Assembly (NCBI RefSeq): GCF_024362695.1
Contig: NW_026063253.1
Span: forward strand, 124,001 to 188,000
Origin: Pectinophora gossypiella
Taxonomy: Eukaryota > Arthropoda > Insecta > Lepidoptera > Gelechiidae
Length of the DNA stretch: 64,000 nucleotides
Direction: 5' to 3'
Under the pieces are notes generated by a model. It worked only from the letters and a program-made list of their open reading frames with translations, had not been told where the DNA came from and made no database searches. Shown here piece by piece: positions 1 through 10,887 of this stretch; the first letter of the stretch is position 1; the number at the start of each line of letters is the position of its first letter. A program made the translations under genes and the position numbers.

Positions 1-130
1 AAAAGCCAAAAGGTTTTCATGCATTGTTTGAAACCTTATAGGTATTCGAAAATACTGCGTATTTTAGACTTTTCCATGGTTACAGAACGAGCGATAAAGA
101 GCAAAAGCCGCAAAACAAATGAACAACTCG

Positions 131-275
131 GAGTTTAAATAGGCGACATTAAAGCAATTCAAAAAGCAATATTGCTATTTGACATTTGTTGACATTGCAT
201 TACTACTTTTGTATGCGTAAATGTCAAATAGCAATATTGCTACTTTGAATTACTTTAACGTGGCCTGTTTAGACC
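131..275. repeat. Palindromic MITE (foldback, family A)
   Basis: The arm at about 131-188 is repeated in inverted orientation at 217-275. The arms share a core, gcaatattgctatttgacat, and have a short unpaired centre. No coding frame fits. Single, more degraded arms recur at about 725-765, 5810-5876 and 24838-24900, all with the flank ggccacat or atggcc, so this is a dispersed family. A DNA-transposon-derived MITE is the best reading; a target duplication was not found. Confidence 0.6.
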
Positions 276-1515
276 CATTGTAAAGTGTTCGAAAAAAAAT
301 GTTCTTTTAAGCGGATTAATAATATAAAATTCAATAGAGCGAGAATAAAAAATCGTTTGTGTAAATAAAAATTACTTAATTTCACATCCGCAACCCCTAA
401 CAGTTTCTCTTGGACGGTTGTCGCAAGCCACACCGTCTGTCTAAAGCCGTGAGGAGTTACATTATCATGTTTACTCGTGCCTGTAATGTCAAATGGGGTG
501 AGCAGACATGACGTGGCTGATTTTGCTAACAGTCGTATCTGTAATTTTTTGCTAAAGTGATTTGTGTCTTATTGACAATTGTAATAAGTGCAAATCAGTT
601 TCTTCAAAAATTGCAGGTACGTCAGTTCGAGACGTCTGCGACAATAAGTAAATAGGAGACAACTTAATATATAACCAACCGCATGGTAATACAGGGTGTT
701 AGCCCATCCCCCGTCATTTTAAGTTCGGGTCTAAAAAAGGCCACATCAAAACAATTAAAAGCAAATGCTTAATTTAATTTATTTTTTATTTATTTAGTCA
801 AGTAACAAGACTCATTGGGTTAGTATATCGACGGTAAAAAGCAATCCTGCTGTAACCCACAAAATGCAAAATGTTCACCAGAGCCCAAAAACTTTTGAAA
901 AATTTGAAAAAAAATCATATCTCCTAAACTATTACGCCTATAAATGTGATTTTTAGAACCAAAATGTATTTTTTGATTATCTATCAAGTCAAATACCTAA
1001 AACTTACTAGAAGTTATTTTAAGCCTATGTTTGTGTGGGTTACAGCAATCGCACTTTTTTTTCTGTTACACAAAGTTGCTGTAAATGAAGCAGGTAAATG
1101 TATGGGCCACTCAAAATCAAGTACTTTATTTATACGCAAAATTGCTGTTATTCACTTATAATAACTATTCCTATATAGCAATTTTGATGTAAATGTCACA
1201 AGTCTGTGTTAGCTGGTGCACTTAATTGTTTTAACTAACAGAAGTTGGGAAATGATAATAAAATTAAAATGATGTAAGTATGGAATGACAATTATATGAA
1301 GTCATTTTAAAATGTTAAAGAACATAAACCCACTAATAAATAGCTAAATTATGAAATTAAAAATTACCATCTTGCATACAGCTAAGCAACAATAGTGTAC
1401 TCCGACCGCTTAAAGCACGGGAAATACTACCTGTAGCGTGCTATACTATTTAACAGGTAAATTGTGAGATCAAAAAATTATACACTACTCCTACCTAGGT
1501 ATCTATTGAAGAAAA
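276..1515. other. AT-rich stretch without a recognised gene
   Basis: Only short open frames with no family resemblance are present. A single arm of MITE family A lies near 725-765. The repeated 'gcaat...tgctgt' phrases near 840 and 1040-1200 look like decayed repeat sequence. I see no promoter, RNA gene or exon. Confidence 0.5.
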
Positions 1516-1518
1516 TAC

Positions 1519-1640
1519 TTCTGTAGATTTGCCGCAAATGGCATTATTTACTTGGCTAGACAAATGGGGGGCGCTGAGGGCGCGTACCCGATACAAAATA
1601 TAAGACAACAGGCCTGAGGGTGCCCAGTTAGGCAGATTAG
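1519..1640 (-). mobile_element. 5'-truncated LINE 3' end (jockey-type family)
   Basis: On the minus strand this matches the 3' untranslated tail of the LINE at 33175-34549, sharing atttgccgcaaatggcatta and the later gcctgagggtgcccag. It is degraded and has no clear poly-A tract or target duplication. It is one of about ten copies of this tail in the window. Confidence 0.65.
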
Positions 1641-1889
1641 CCGCTGTACTTAAAGCTGTGAAGGTACTCGGAAGCCAACCTTTTTCTGCGGCTACCCACT
1701 CTGCGACCTGAGGCGTCAAGTAGGAGGTGTATTTTAAAGTACTCTCTTGCGCGGTGACAAACGATACCACCGTTACCGCTCCTAAGCCAGCGAGTCTCAC
1801 CGGGAAGGGAGTGGTAGCTAGTGCTCTGTGGGACGGCCCGATAAGCTTCGTACCGGTACAGTGCTACCACGCCTAGGCCGTTAAGGTCG

Positions 1890-3500
1890 AAGCATGGCTC
1901 TCCCAATGGCAGGCGTGACAAAGGAACGAACGCGCACATTTGTTTGCTCGCGCATCCCTATGGCGCCAGCCGCTGCCTTGAGCCGCAACTCGCCGCACAC
2001 CAAATACGACGCCCACGCCATATTTCGCTGGCGGAGATCTTCGGCCATCCCCTTTTCCACTGCCCCTACCCCAACTCCCTAGAGCAGAACATGTCGGGAA
2101 TAAGAGGATAACAACACCGCCAGATCGGTAGTCAACGCACCAAAACCTATATCGATCTCCGGTTTCTCCATGCCCTCTTTGGATATGGAGACGACACCAC
2201 CGCGCTCATACGCGGCGGTTTACACTACCCCTGGCTCACCCCCACATGCGCCTCCATGTCCATCCCTGCGGATGACGCCCACGCCTGGGCCCGCTCTTGC
2301 TCCGGTGAGTTTGCAACCACTGCTCGCATTTGCGAGCAAGAAGGTTCCGCCCACAGTGGTGAATCATTTGCTCAATTGGACGCACTACTTCCGACAGGTG
2401 TGGGATAAGTTAGGCCATGTTCGCAACCCGCGTCCGTACGGCAAAAGAGTACGCTTCCTGGCGAAAACCGATGAGTAGTTCAGGCTTTACCAGTGTTACG
2501 TCACCAACCTGGAGAAAGACACTGGACTCTTTTGGTTCACGTACACACCCCCGATGGAACATTCGCTGAAACTGGCGACCCGTGAATTACCGGAGGATAC
2601 CGACATCGCAAAACTCGAGGAAGAGCTGAAGAACCGAGGCTACGAACAGGAGTATATCCGGTCCAGGCCCGTACAGGCAAGCCTGGCTGCATCTTCTTCG
2701 TGGAGATCCGGCAAACACTGGGGTCCAAAAGATCTACGAAACCTCCGAACTCCTATATGCATGCCCGGTATAAAAGTTAAAGCATAGAGAAGACCCAAGC
2801 GCCACAGTGCCACCACTGCCAATAATTCCGGCACAGAAGCCACAACTCATCGTCCCCATAGCCTGCGTGCAATGCGGTAAGAACCATGCGGCGAAAGACT
2901 GCATGCTTCCCCGTGAGGAACCGGCTACCTGTTGCAACTGCAGCGGACTTCACCCGGCTAACAGCTCATCCTGCCCGGTAAAGGTGCGCGAGCTGGCAAC
3001 ACGAATGAAGGGCACTACGCCATCAACGAGTGCAAGAGCCTCGAAACCCACAGCAACAGCTACCGTCGCGAAGCATCCCAGTGAACTGACAGCCCAGAAT
3101 TCGCATATGGCAGCGGCAACCGTCCAGATGGGCATAAACCGCACAGGTCGAAGCACTCACGCAAGAAGGCAAAACCTGCCCTGTCTGCCGCTGTGGATTC
3201 CGAACCACCACGACCAACACCAACCGCAACAACAACAGCGGTCGCCGCCCCTTCATAGGAGAAGAAGGCCAAGCGGAGACATTACTTCCTACAGTGAATA
3301 AGCTGGAGATGCTGAAGCAGACTATCCAGCTACTCTACGATACCCTGGACGCCATCCGAAGCAAGATAGACCCGGTGCCCATTATAGTGAGAGGCTTGAC
3401 CTCACTACTAATCCAGTTCAGTGGCGGTATTGACCATCTCCATTGGTCTGCCAACGACAGGAACGAGGCTGTCCACATCTACTACTCTTCCCTGAATAAT
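1890..3500 (+). pseudogene. Decayed jockey-type LINE ORF1 (gag-like, zinc knuckle)
   Basis: Pieces of a retrotransposon gag-like protein lie in order on the plus strand but in different frames. A segment resembling the pre-C2HC domain of jockey ORF1 starts near 2554 (LPEDTDIAKLEEELKNRGY, then GIKVK). It is followed by cysteine-rich knuckles near 2866-2990 (CVQCGKNHAAKDC, then CCNCSGLHPANSSSC). A C-terminal stretch near 3294-3410 (IDPVPIIVRGL) is typical of the end of such proteins. Frame changes and a stop around 2785-2815 break the knuckle region. In the family this protein binds RNA and travels with the ORF2 reverse transcriptase; no ORF2 follows here. I infer an old, 3'-incomplete insertion. 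Family assignment is fairly secure, the ends are not. Confidence 0.65.
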
Positions 3501-4383
3501 TAGTATTGTGGTCACCTTCGAGAGTGAGTGACGTTTCCAAGTCGTAGTTAACAGTCGTCGCCCCAAAGCGTCCACCTTCTTCAGACCGAGCAATATGACG
3601 GAGCAGCCCTCCAACACCGGACTCGACCATCGCCACAAGCTGACGTGCGCTCACCGGGCCTCCCCCAACGGGTAACCACCCGGTAGGCTTGACCTCGCTA
3701 GTGGCAGATATAAGGATTAGACCAACTCCAAATGGACAATCCCGTGACCCACTCGTGTAAGTAAAAATAAATAATTAAAAAATGACTCCATATTGGTAGC
3801 GAAAGATAGTTACAGCAAATATGTCACTCCTTCCCGACTGTCGCGGAGTAACTGAGCGACGCGGTAACCCGCGGTCATATACGCGCGAGCGCGTATTATA
3901 ATGGTGGTTAATGCACATGACCAGTAAATAACGATGTTTTTAAATTGGCGTAAGTTGTCATTGTCTGTAATATCATACTTGTTTAAAATGTAGTAAACAA
4001 CGCCGATTAACAGATTATTGTCTAATAAATGTAGTAAACATAGTACGTTACTTAAATGTGTTATGCAATTATGCAGTAACCCGCACTGTTCACCATTAAA
4101 TAGTGCTGTAACTACAAAGATCAAATTATTTGCAAAAGCAAAATTGGTGTAAAAGACATATCACTGAAAAATGCTGTTTTTAATGCTATTTACAGCAAAT
4201 ATTCAGTTGTCTTTTTGGAAAAATAAGCAAAATCCCAACGCTGTACAGAAATTTCTAGAGGTCGTAGAGCCATGGGAATAGGACCATTCGACGCAGAATT
4301 TTTTTCTGATTCCGAATCAAAAATAAAAAAATTTTGGCCAGGGTGTGGTTTACAGCAGAATTGCTTTTTACCGTCGATTATAC

Positions 4384-4468
4384 ACTGAGTGAGAGCCTTC
4401 AGCGCTCCCCATTTGTCCGGCCATGTAGTTAATGCCACCTGCGGCAAATCTACAATAAGGCACGTCAA
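4384..4468 (+). mobile_element. LINE 3' tail, jockey-type family
   Basis: A plus-strand copy of the tail shared with 33175-33360 in reverse, with gagagccttcagcgctcccc and tgcggcaaatctacaata, ending cacgtcaaaa. The mariner at 4483 inserted a few bases after its A-rich end, so the LINE tail is probably the older insertion. Confidence 0.65.
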
Positions 4469-4482
4469 AAGTTTAAGTAGTA

Positions 4483-5777
4483 CGAGGGGAGGTCAAAAAG
4501 TTCGCGGAATGGAGGGGTTGGAGGGGGTTGGTTTGCTCGTACAGGTAGCCGCTAGTTGCACACCTCATTAACAGTATATGTACCAAGTTTGTAGCAAATC
4601 GGGTCATTAACGTTTGAACTATCGACCAGCAAACAAGTGAATCGGGAAGAACTCAGCGAATATGGAGAAAATTGAACACCGCGCCGTCATTAAGTTCCTC
4701 ACCAAGCAAGGAAAATCCGCTCAGACGATTTTTCAAGAGCTGTTAGCAGTTTACGCGGACTCTGCCCCTGGTAAAACCATGGTTTACAAGTGGCATAGTC
4801 TTTTCAAGCAAGGAAGAGAGTCGATTGAAGATGACCCCCGCTCCGGACGGCCCATTGAGGCCACCACACCGGAAATCATCGAAAAAGTAGAGAAACTTGT
4901 ATTAGAAGATACCCGCTTGAAGAAGAAGCAGCTTGCAGCAATGGTCGGTGTATCCGAAACAAGTATTTTAAATATCCTACATCAACATCTTGGGATGACT
5001 AAGGTCAGCGCAAGATGGGTTCCAAGAATGCTCACGCCACTTCAAAAAAGCGAGCGTGTCGAGTGTTCTCGCCAGTTTTTAGAGCTCTGTGGAGAGAATA
5101 AGGAAGAAGTTATGGCCCGGATTGTTACTGGAGATGAAACCTGGGTTCACCACTATGAACCTGAGTCGAAGCAAGAGTCGATGCAGTGGCATAAAAAAGG
5201 CACACCTCCTCCAAAGAAGTTTAAGGTGTCACAATCGGCCGGAAAGATCATGGCCACTATTTTTTGGGATACAGAAGGTATTTTGCTGATTGATTATAAA
5301 GATCGTGGTGTGACTATAACGGGACATTACTACGCTTCTTTACTGGATAGATTGAAAGAGGCTATCAAGGAAAAAAGAAGAGGAAAGCTGTCAAGAGGTG
5401 TGCTCCTTTTGCACGACAACGCACCCGTCCACACGTGCCATGTTGCGACGGCTGCCATTCACCGATGCGGGTTCGAAAAATTAAACCACCCGCCTTACAG
5501 TCCAGACTTAGCCCCCAGCGATTATTATTTGTTCCCAAAAATGAAAAAGGAACTGCGTGGACGAAAATTTGGCGATGATGAAGAAGTCAAGTCTGCAATT
5601 TCGGCCTATTTTGACAGCAAAGACAAATCTTTTTTTTATGATGGAATAAACAAATTATTTGATAGATCCGGAAAATGTGTTAAGGTTAAGGGAGAATATA
5701 TTGAAAAGGAAAAATAGTTTCGTGTTTAATTTCGACCCCCTTCCCCCTCATTCCGCGAACTTTTTGACCTCCCCTCG
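4483..5777 (+). mobile_element. Complete mariner transposon with perfect TIRs
   Basis: A 1295-bp element. Its first 29 bases (4483-4511, beginning cgaggggaggtcaaaaag) are the exact reverse complement of its last 29 (5749-5777). It is flanked by TA at 4481-4482 and 5778-5779, the expected mariner target duplication. It carries one uninterrupted transposase frame, and the untranslated leader between the left repeat and the start codon is about 150 bases. Perfect repeats plus an open frame indicate a recent insertion, possibly still able to move. The subfamily was not determined. Confidence 0.93.
4662..5717 (+). CDS. Mariner transposase, D,D34D, intact
   Basis: A 351-aa transposase, close to the usual mariner length of about 345-350. 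The N-terminal paired-type helix-turn-helix region (about residues 1-115) binds the terminal repeats, and the linker motif WVPRMLTPLQKSERVE lies at about 119-134. The catalytic DDD triad is visible: D158 in TGDETWVHHY, D252 in HDNAPVH and D287 in SPDLAPSDYYLF. Exactly 34 residues separate the last two, the mariner signature. In the family these residues hold the metal ions for cut-and-paste excision at TA sites in the nucleus. The start is the first ATG after the left repeat. There is no internal stop or frameshift. Whether it is expressed cannot be judged. Confidence 0.95.
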   Translation: MEKIEHRAVIKFLTKQGKSAQTIFQELLAVYADSAPGKTMVYKWHSLFKQGRESIEDDPRSGRPIEATTPEIIEKVEKLVLEDTRLKKKQLAAMVGVSETSILNILHQHLGMTKVSARWVPRMLTPLQKSERVECSRQFLELCGENKEEVMARIVTGDETWVHHYEPESKQESMQWHKKGTPPPKKFKVSQSAGKIMATIFWDTEGILLIDYKDRGVTITGHYYASLLDRLKEAIKEKRRGKLSRGVLLLHDNAPVHTCHVATAAIHRCGFEKLNHPPYSPDLAPSDYYLFPKMKKELRGRKFGDDEEVKSAISAYFDSKDKSFFYDGINKLFDRSGKCVKVKGEYIEKEK

Positions 5778-5811
5778 TATATCTTACTCTATGTTAGTAA
5801 ACAATGTCAAC

Positions 5812-5876
5812 AAAGTCAAATAACAATATATATTTTTTTAAATGAATTGTTTCAATATGGCCTTTTTAACCGGTGT
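5812..5876. repeat. Single arm of MITE family A
   Basis: Reading the reverse strand gives ggttaaaaaggcca...ttgaaacaattcat, matching the arms at 725-765 and 24838-24900. The partner arm was not found nearby. Confidence 0.4.
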
Positions 5877-5879
5877 CGT

Positions 5880-6730
5880 TGTGAAGTTCACCGAAGGACG
5901 AGGTAGTGTGTATCACACACGAAACAGTGAAAAAAAATGCTAAACAGTCGTCGGCCCCTGTAAACAGACCCGTTAGTAGCTAAGCCTGCCATTTTTTAAA
6001 CTTGAACGCCATACATTATGTCCGAGCTTTTTCTCGAAATGAGTAAAACATGACACGATAGTATTGCTTTTGAAATAAGTTTCCGTTTTATTTCTTAAAA
6101 AGAAAGTGATTTTGTATGAATATATAATATTTGAAGTTTAGGTAGAGTGCTCTCTAAGATAGCATAACGCATGTATTTCCAAAGGGGTAGGTAAAGGTGT
6201 AATAGTATTCACATCCACTCCTCGCCGGCTTTATTTAAGTCCCATGTAATAGGTTACGAGCCTATTGCCATTAACTGGACACGAATTTTGTTTTGTGTTT
6301 TTTTTGTTTGTTTTTGTTGTTGATGATCTATGATCAAAATATGATATCAGACTCATAGAAGTCACTATTAATGTAGGTAATTGCACTTTGTTGGGTACAC
6401 AATAAAAGCTGTGATGTTTAGTAACTAGTACAGTTAATTAGCATTAAATTAGACAATAGCGTCGGTTGAGGCGTACACTTGTTAGAACCTTCAAAATAAA
6501 AAAAAATATATATATAGAAAAATATTATAAGAACAAGAAAAAAATCCACCGCTTTTTAAAGCATTTTTTTTTTCATGGATCACTTACAATTATGCACATT
6601 GCGAGATTAATTAAGACATAATTAAACTTACTAAACCAGTGCCAATGTGTAAGCCAATTACAAATGAATACAACGTTCGTCATAAAAAAACAACATTTAA
6701 TTTAATAAACAGTATACTTACAAAGAAACA
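5880..6730. other. AT-rich stretch, one LINE remnant
   Basis: Mostly low-complexity AT-rich sequence. About 6215-6287 resembles the LINE 3' region at 14036-14130 (ctcctcgccggct, then taactggacacgaat). No gene seen. Confidence 0.45.
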
Positions 6731-6733
6731 AGC

Positions 6734-6950
6734 AGCCGTGGTAGCCCAGTTGGTAGAACGCTCGCCTCTCACTTTGAGGTCGCAAGTTCGAATCCAGGAC
6801 GTGCTTAAACCAATGATTGTCGAATTCATGTTTGGATCATAAATGATTATCACGTGCTGAGCACGATGTTTTCGGTGAAGGAAAATATCGTGAGAAAACC
6901 CACATTCCCGAGAAATGCATTTTCGGAGGTATGTTGCTTAACCTGTATTG
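6734..6950 (+). mobile_element. tRNA-headed SINE (family S1), 5' part, split by LTR element
   Basis: Begins gccgtggtagcccagttgg, an RNA polymerase III A box, followed by the B box at about 6784-6796 (gttcgaatcc). The body contains atcacgtgctgagcac and cccacattcccgagaaatgc. It stops at 6950 in acctgtattg, where the LTR element begins, and resumes at 10762. Parallel copies lie at 49131-49430 and 53894-54185. SINEs of this kind encode no protein and are mobilised by LINE enzymes. Confidence 0.85.
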
Positions 6951-8470
6951 TGAAACGGAAATCTTTTGCTACCTAACGGAGAAGGTAGGTGAAATGGAAA
7001 ATGGTGTTATGAAAATACTGATGTTTCAGAAAATTTATAAAGTGGTGTTTACCTGAAGGGCACAGCTAGATGTTATAGACCGGTGAGCATGAGACAAAGA
7101 AAACTCCCTTGAATTTGTACAATGTATATTTTTAAATCTACAAATTTCATTAACCATAGGTAGGTCAAAAACCCTATGGAGGGAGACAGGTCGCGCTTTG
7201 GTCCGTCAGGTTAATTGTCACTCCGTAACAACCATGGGATATCACTATATTTAAAAACACTGTCCGTACACCTGTAGGCACCTCACTTACTCGAGGACCT
7301 CCGACTATCAGGCCTACCTGAGGCGTTCCGGAATACCGTACAGGTGATGAGTTGAGGCCGGCTCAGGCCAAGGCGTGCTGGACGATGGCGGCGCAGCAGG
7401 CCAACTGTTACGCAGCTGGCGGGCTGCACGTCCACCGGTCAACCTTGCAGACCTTCACCGGGCCTTATCCGGTGTGTTGACAAAAGGAGAGGCGCGGCAC
7501 ATCCACATGCGCGCCGCACAAAGGAAAGCTTCGACGTGCAAACAACCAAGGCAAGCTCCGCCGAAATGAAGCTTGAAATAACTTGCAAACGCAGAAGAAA
7601 ACAGTAGCAATCTTCATTCACAGAATTTGTGGAAATAGTCTGATCCAATCATAAACTTCTTCTTAGATTAAAACTTGCAAAACGTTCGACGTTAAAAACT
7701 TTAAATCGTTAAAACTTAAAGAAAAAAACAACCCCATCTGCAACAAGGAATGGCAATGATTAGCATGTGGTTCAGCTGACAGCGTGGCAAGGCAACTCAC
7801 GAGTGTAAAACAAAGAAAATAACTTACAGGTTCATCCGGGATAGTTGGGCATCGCTCGGATGAAACCTAAACCCACCCACTGGACCTTCGGCGATGGGAT
7901 TTCAGTGATGTTGCTGAAAACAAGGACCTCGAGGTTATCACAAAGTTGGTGCAAAAATATGCACGAAGAATTGCGAGGACTCACCATCTCGGTTAAGTTG
8001 TTTATTTAAATCGAGACATCGGCTCTTGATGTCGCCGATAAATCGTGGCTTTTAATTTGCCCACATTATTGTTACGGCAGTGGAGTCTCCGGCGCTCTCG
8101 CGACGTCCCCACTTTCCATAACCTGTCTCTCAGCTCAGCCAGCTGTCAGTCTGACACAAGAACCAACAATGTTGCCAACCAAAATAAAATCTACCAAACC
8201 ATAAATTCGCCGAATCAACGACAACAATCGATCGACTTGTTTGATCCCAAAATTTAAACAATATAGTTATAATATATCAAAAATAAATGTTGCAGATAAT
8301 TTAATATACCAAATTTTGAAGAAAATAAAATAATCAAAAATATTCGGGCCCATCGATAACCCTGCAGCGCCATCTGTGATGTCCTGCGGGTAAAATATAA
8401 AAACAACGTTATATCGCAAGAAACCACAAGATGTCGCTACAAGTCTCTTGGTCCGAAATGCTTCGTTACA
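6951..8470 (-). repeat. 3' LTR (with 54-base extension)
   Basis: On the minus strand it begins TGTAACGAAGCATTTC at 8470. The part from 7005 matches the other LTR throughout by eye, apart from two or three changes near 8444-8450. The 54 bases 6951-7004 have no counterpart in the other LTR but lie inside the target duplication, so I count them as the true LTR end. Open frames inside, for example near 7375-7569, occur in both copies but resemble nothing I know. Confidence 0.7.
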
Positions 8471-9294
8471 ATACCCCCCTACCCACGAGAGGTTTCGAAC
8501 TGGGTGAGAAACACGGCTGCCCTCAGCCATAGAGCCTGGAGCGCACAACCAGTCTAAATTTTATCAAATTTTAAAAAAATCTGTCACAGAAGACGAGACA
8601 ACAACAATTAAAAAAAAAACGTAACGAAGCACAAACACCAACATCTAAACAGCACAACCCTAAGCACAACAATTACCCCGACCTGTTATTCATCACCATT
8701 CATTGATCACCTTTCACTTCTTTCATATAGTAGCACCCAGTATCCATTTCACTGGATGTTACCCACATTCATACCCCTGTTGAGCTGACGACTCTCATAG
8801 TGTCACTCGATACCCAATTCTAATGACAAAGACAAAAAACAAAACAACAGTTGCTAGAGGCTTATTTAAGGAGTCACTACCCGCTCCGTCGAAAAGGAAA
8901 AAAACAATGAGTAACCTATTAAGGTTCCCTATCTAAAAATTAATTCCTAACAAATGGCTATTATAATGCCTAAAAAATGTTGACACGGGCAACATGAATA
9001 AACTATATTAAATAGTTGGCTATAATCGCCTAAACAAAAAAACATAAAAATATGAAACGCTAAAGTGGGCGTTCATAAAAACGCTGCGTTGCAGACGCTA
9101 GTGTGCATGGGCCTTTATCAGCGCACACATAAACACACTAAAAACAATCATTAAACATAAAACATTTATAAAATCTTAGTTAATCTAGTGATTTTTTAAA
9201 TCAAAAGACTACTTAAAAAAACGTGATCGTTATAAATATAGGTTGTTACTAGGCCACTTACGACACAAGTAAACACACCAAAGTTTTATTAAAA
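8471..9294 (-). other. Residual internal region of the LTR element
   Basis: No long open frame and no protease, reverse transcriptase or integrase motif. The polypurine-like tract on the minus strand is at about 8471-8490. A primer-binding site is not evident next to 9294; it may have been lost with the end of the 5' LTR. Confidence 0.6.
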
Positions 9295-10761
9295 TGTTAT
9301 GAAAATACTGATGTTTCAGAAAATTTATAAAGTGGTGTTTACCTGAAGGGCACAGCTAGATGTTATAGACCGGTGAGCATGAGACAAAGAAAACTCCCTT
9401 GAATTTGTACAATGTATATTTTTAAATCTACAAATTTCATTAACCATAGGTAGGTCAAAAACCCTATGGAGGGAGACAGGTCGCGCTTTGGTCCGTCAGG
9501 TTAATTGTCACTCCGTAACAACCATGGGATATCACTATATTTAAAAACACTGTCCGTACACCTGTAGGCACCTCACTTACTCGAGGACCTCCGACTATCA
9601 GGCCTACCTGAGGCGTTCCGGAATACCGTACAGGTGATGAGTTGAGGCCGGCTCAGGCCAAGGCGTGCTGGACGATGGCGGCGCAGCAGGCCAACTGTTA
9701 CGCAGCTGGCGGGCTGCACGTCCACCGGTCAACCTTGCAGACCTTCACCGGGCCTTATCCGGTGTGTTGACAAAAGGAGAGGCGCGGCACATCCACATGC
9801 GCGCCGCACAAAGGAAAGCTTCGACGTGCAAACAACCAAGGCAAGCTCCGCCGAAATGAAGCTTGAAATAACTTGCAAACGCAGAAGAAAACAGTAGCAA
9901 TCTTCATTCACAGAATTTGTGGAAATAGTCTGATCCAATCATAAACTTCTTCTTAGATTAAAACTTGCAAAACGTTCGACGTTAAAAACTTTAAATCGTT
10001 AAAACTTAAAGAAAAAAACAACCCCATCTGCAACAAGGAATGGCAATGATTAGCATGTGGTTCAGCTGACAGCGTGGCAAGGCAACTCACGAGTGTAAAA
10101 CAAAGAAAATAACTTACAGGTTCATCCGGGATAGTTGGGCATCGCTCGGATGAAACCTAAACCCACCCACTGGACCTTCGGCGATGGGATTTCAGTGATG
10201 TTGCTGAAAACAAGGACCTCGAGGTTATCACAAAGTTGGTGCAAAAATATGCACGAAGAATTGCGAGGACTCACCATCTCGGTTAAGTTGTTTATTTAAA
10301 TCGAGACATCGGCTCTTGATGTCGCCGATAAATCGTGGCTTTTAATTTGCCCACATTATTGTTACGGCAGTGGAGTCTCCGGCGCTCTCGCGACGTCCCC
10401 ACTTTCCATAACCTGTCTCTCAGCTCAGCCAGCTGTCAGTCTGACACAAGAACCAACAATGTTGCCAACCAAAATAAAATCTACCAAACCATAAATTCGC
10501 CGAATCAACGACAACAATCGATCGACTTGTTTGATCCCAAAATTTAAACAATATAGTTATAATATATCAAAAATAAATGTTGCAGATAATTTAATATACC
10601 AAATTTTGAAGAAAATAAAATAATCAAAAATATTCGGGCCCATCGATAACCCTGCAGCGCCATCTGTGATGTCCTGCGGGTAAAATATAAAAACAACGTT
10701 ATATCGCAAGAAACCACAAGATGTCGCTACAAGGCTCGTTGGTCCGAAATGCTTCGTTACA
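9295..10761 (-). repeat. 5' LTR (shortened at its inner end)
   Basis: Duplicate of 7005-8470 at an offset of 2290-2291 bases. On the minus strand it starts TGTAACGAAGC at 10761. Its inner end stops at 9295, 54 bases short of the other copy, consistent with a deletion that removed the LTR end and the adjacent primer-binding site. Confidence 0.75.
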
Positions 10762-10887
10762 ATTGGTTTTCTCTTCGCGGTTCGGAAGGCAGACAGGCAG
10801 TCGCTTCTGTAAAAAATCAGACCTGTCAAATCTTCAGGTTAGGTAAGCTGGCCCTGTGAAAATGGAGTAATGCTAGGGAGATGATGA
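10762..10887 (+). mobile_element. SINE S1, 3' part (after LTR insertion)
   Basis: Continues the SINE interrupted at 6950: cttcgcggttcggaaggcag, cagacctgtcaaatcttcag, gtaatgctagggagatgatg. The equivalent uninterrupted junction is seen at about 49333 and 54053. Confidence 0.85.

Larger units (their letters stand above)
6951..10761 (-). mobile_element. LTR retrotransposon, internally deleted, young
   Basis: Two near-identical long direct repeats (7005-8470 and 9295-10761) enclose about 820 bases with no retroviral-type frame. The insertion splits an S1 SINE and is bounded by ATTG at 6947-6950 and 10762-10765, a 4-bp target duplication as in many Ty3/gypsy-type elements. I assign the minus strand for two reasons. 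Read that way the repeats begin TGTAACG, and a purine-rich tract (gtgggtaggggggtat) immediately precedes the 3' repeat. No gag or pol remains, so it is non-autonomous. The superfamily is not proven. Confidence 0.8.

Noticed and set aside
7375..7569. 64-codon frame repeated at 9665-9859
   Set aside because: It is duplicated because it lies in both LTRs, and neither copy resembles a known protein.
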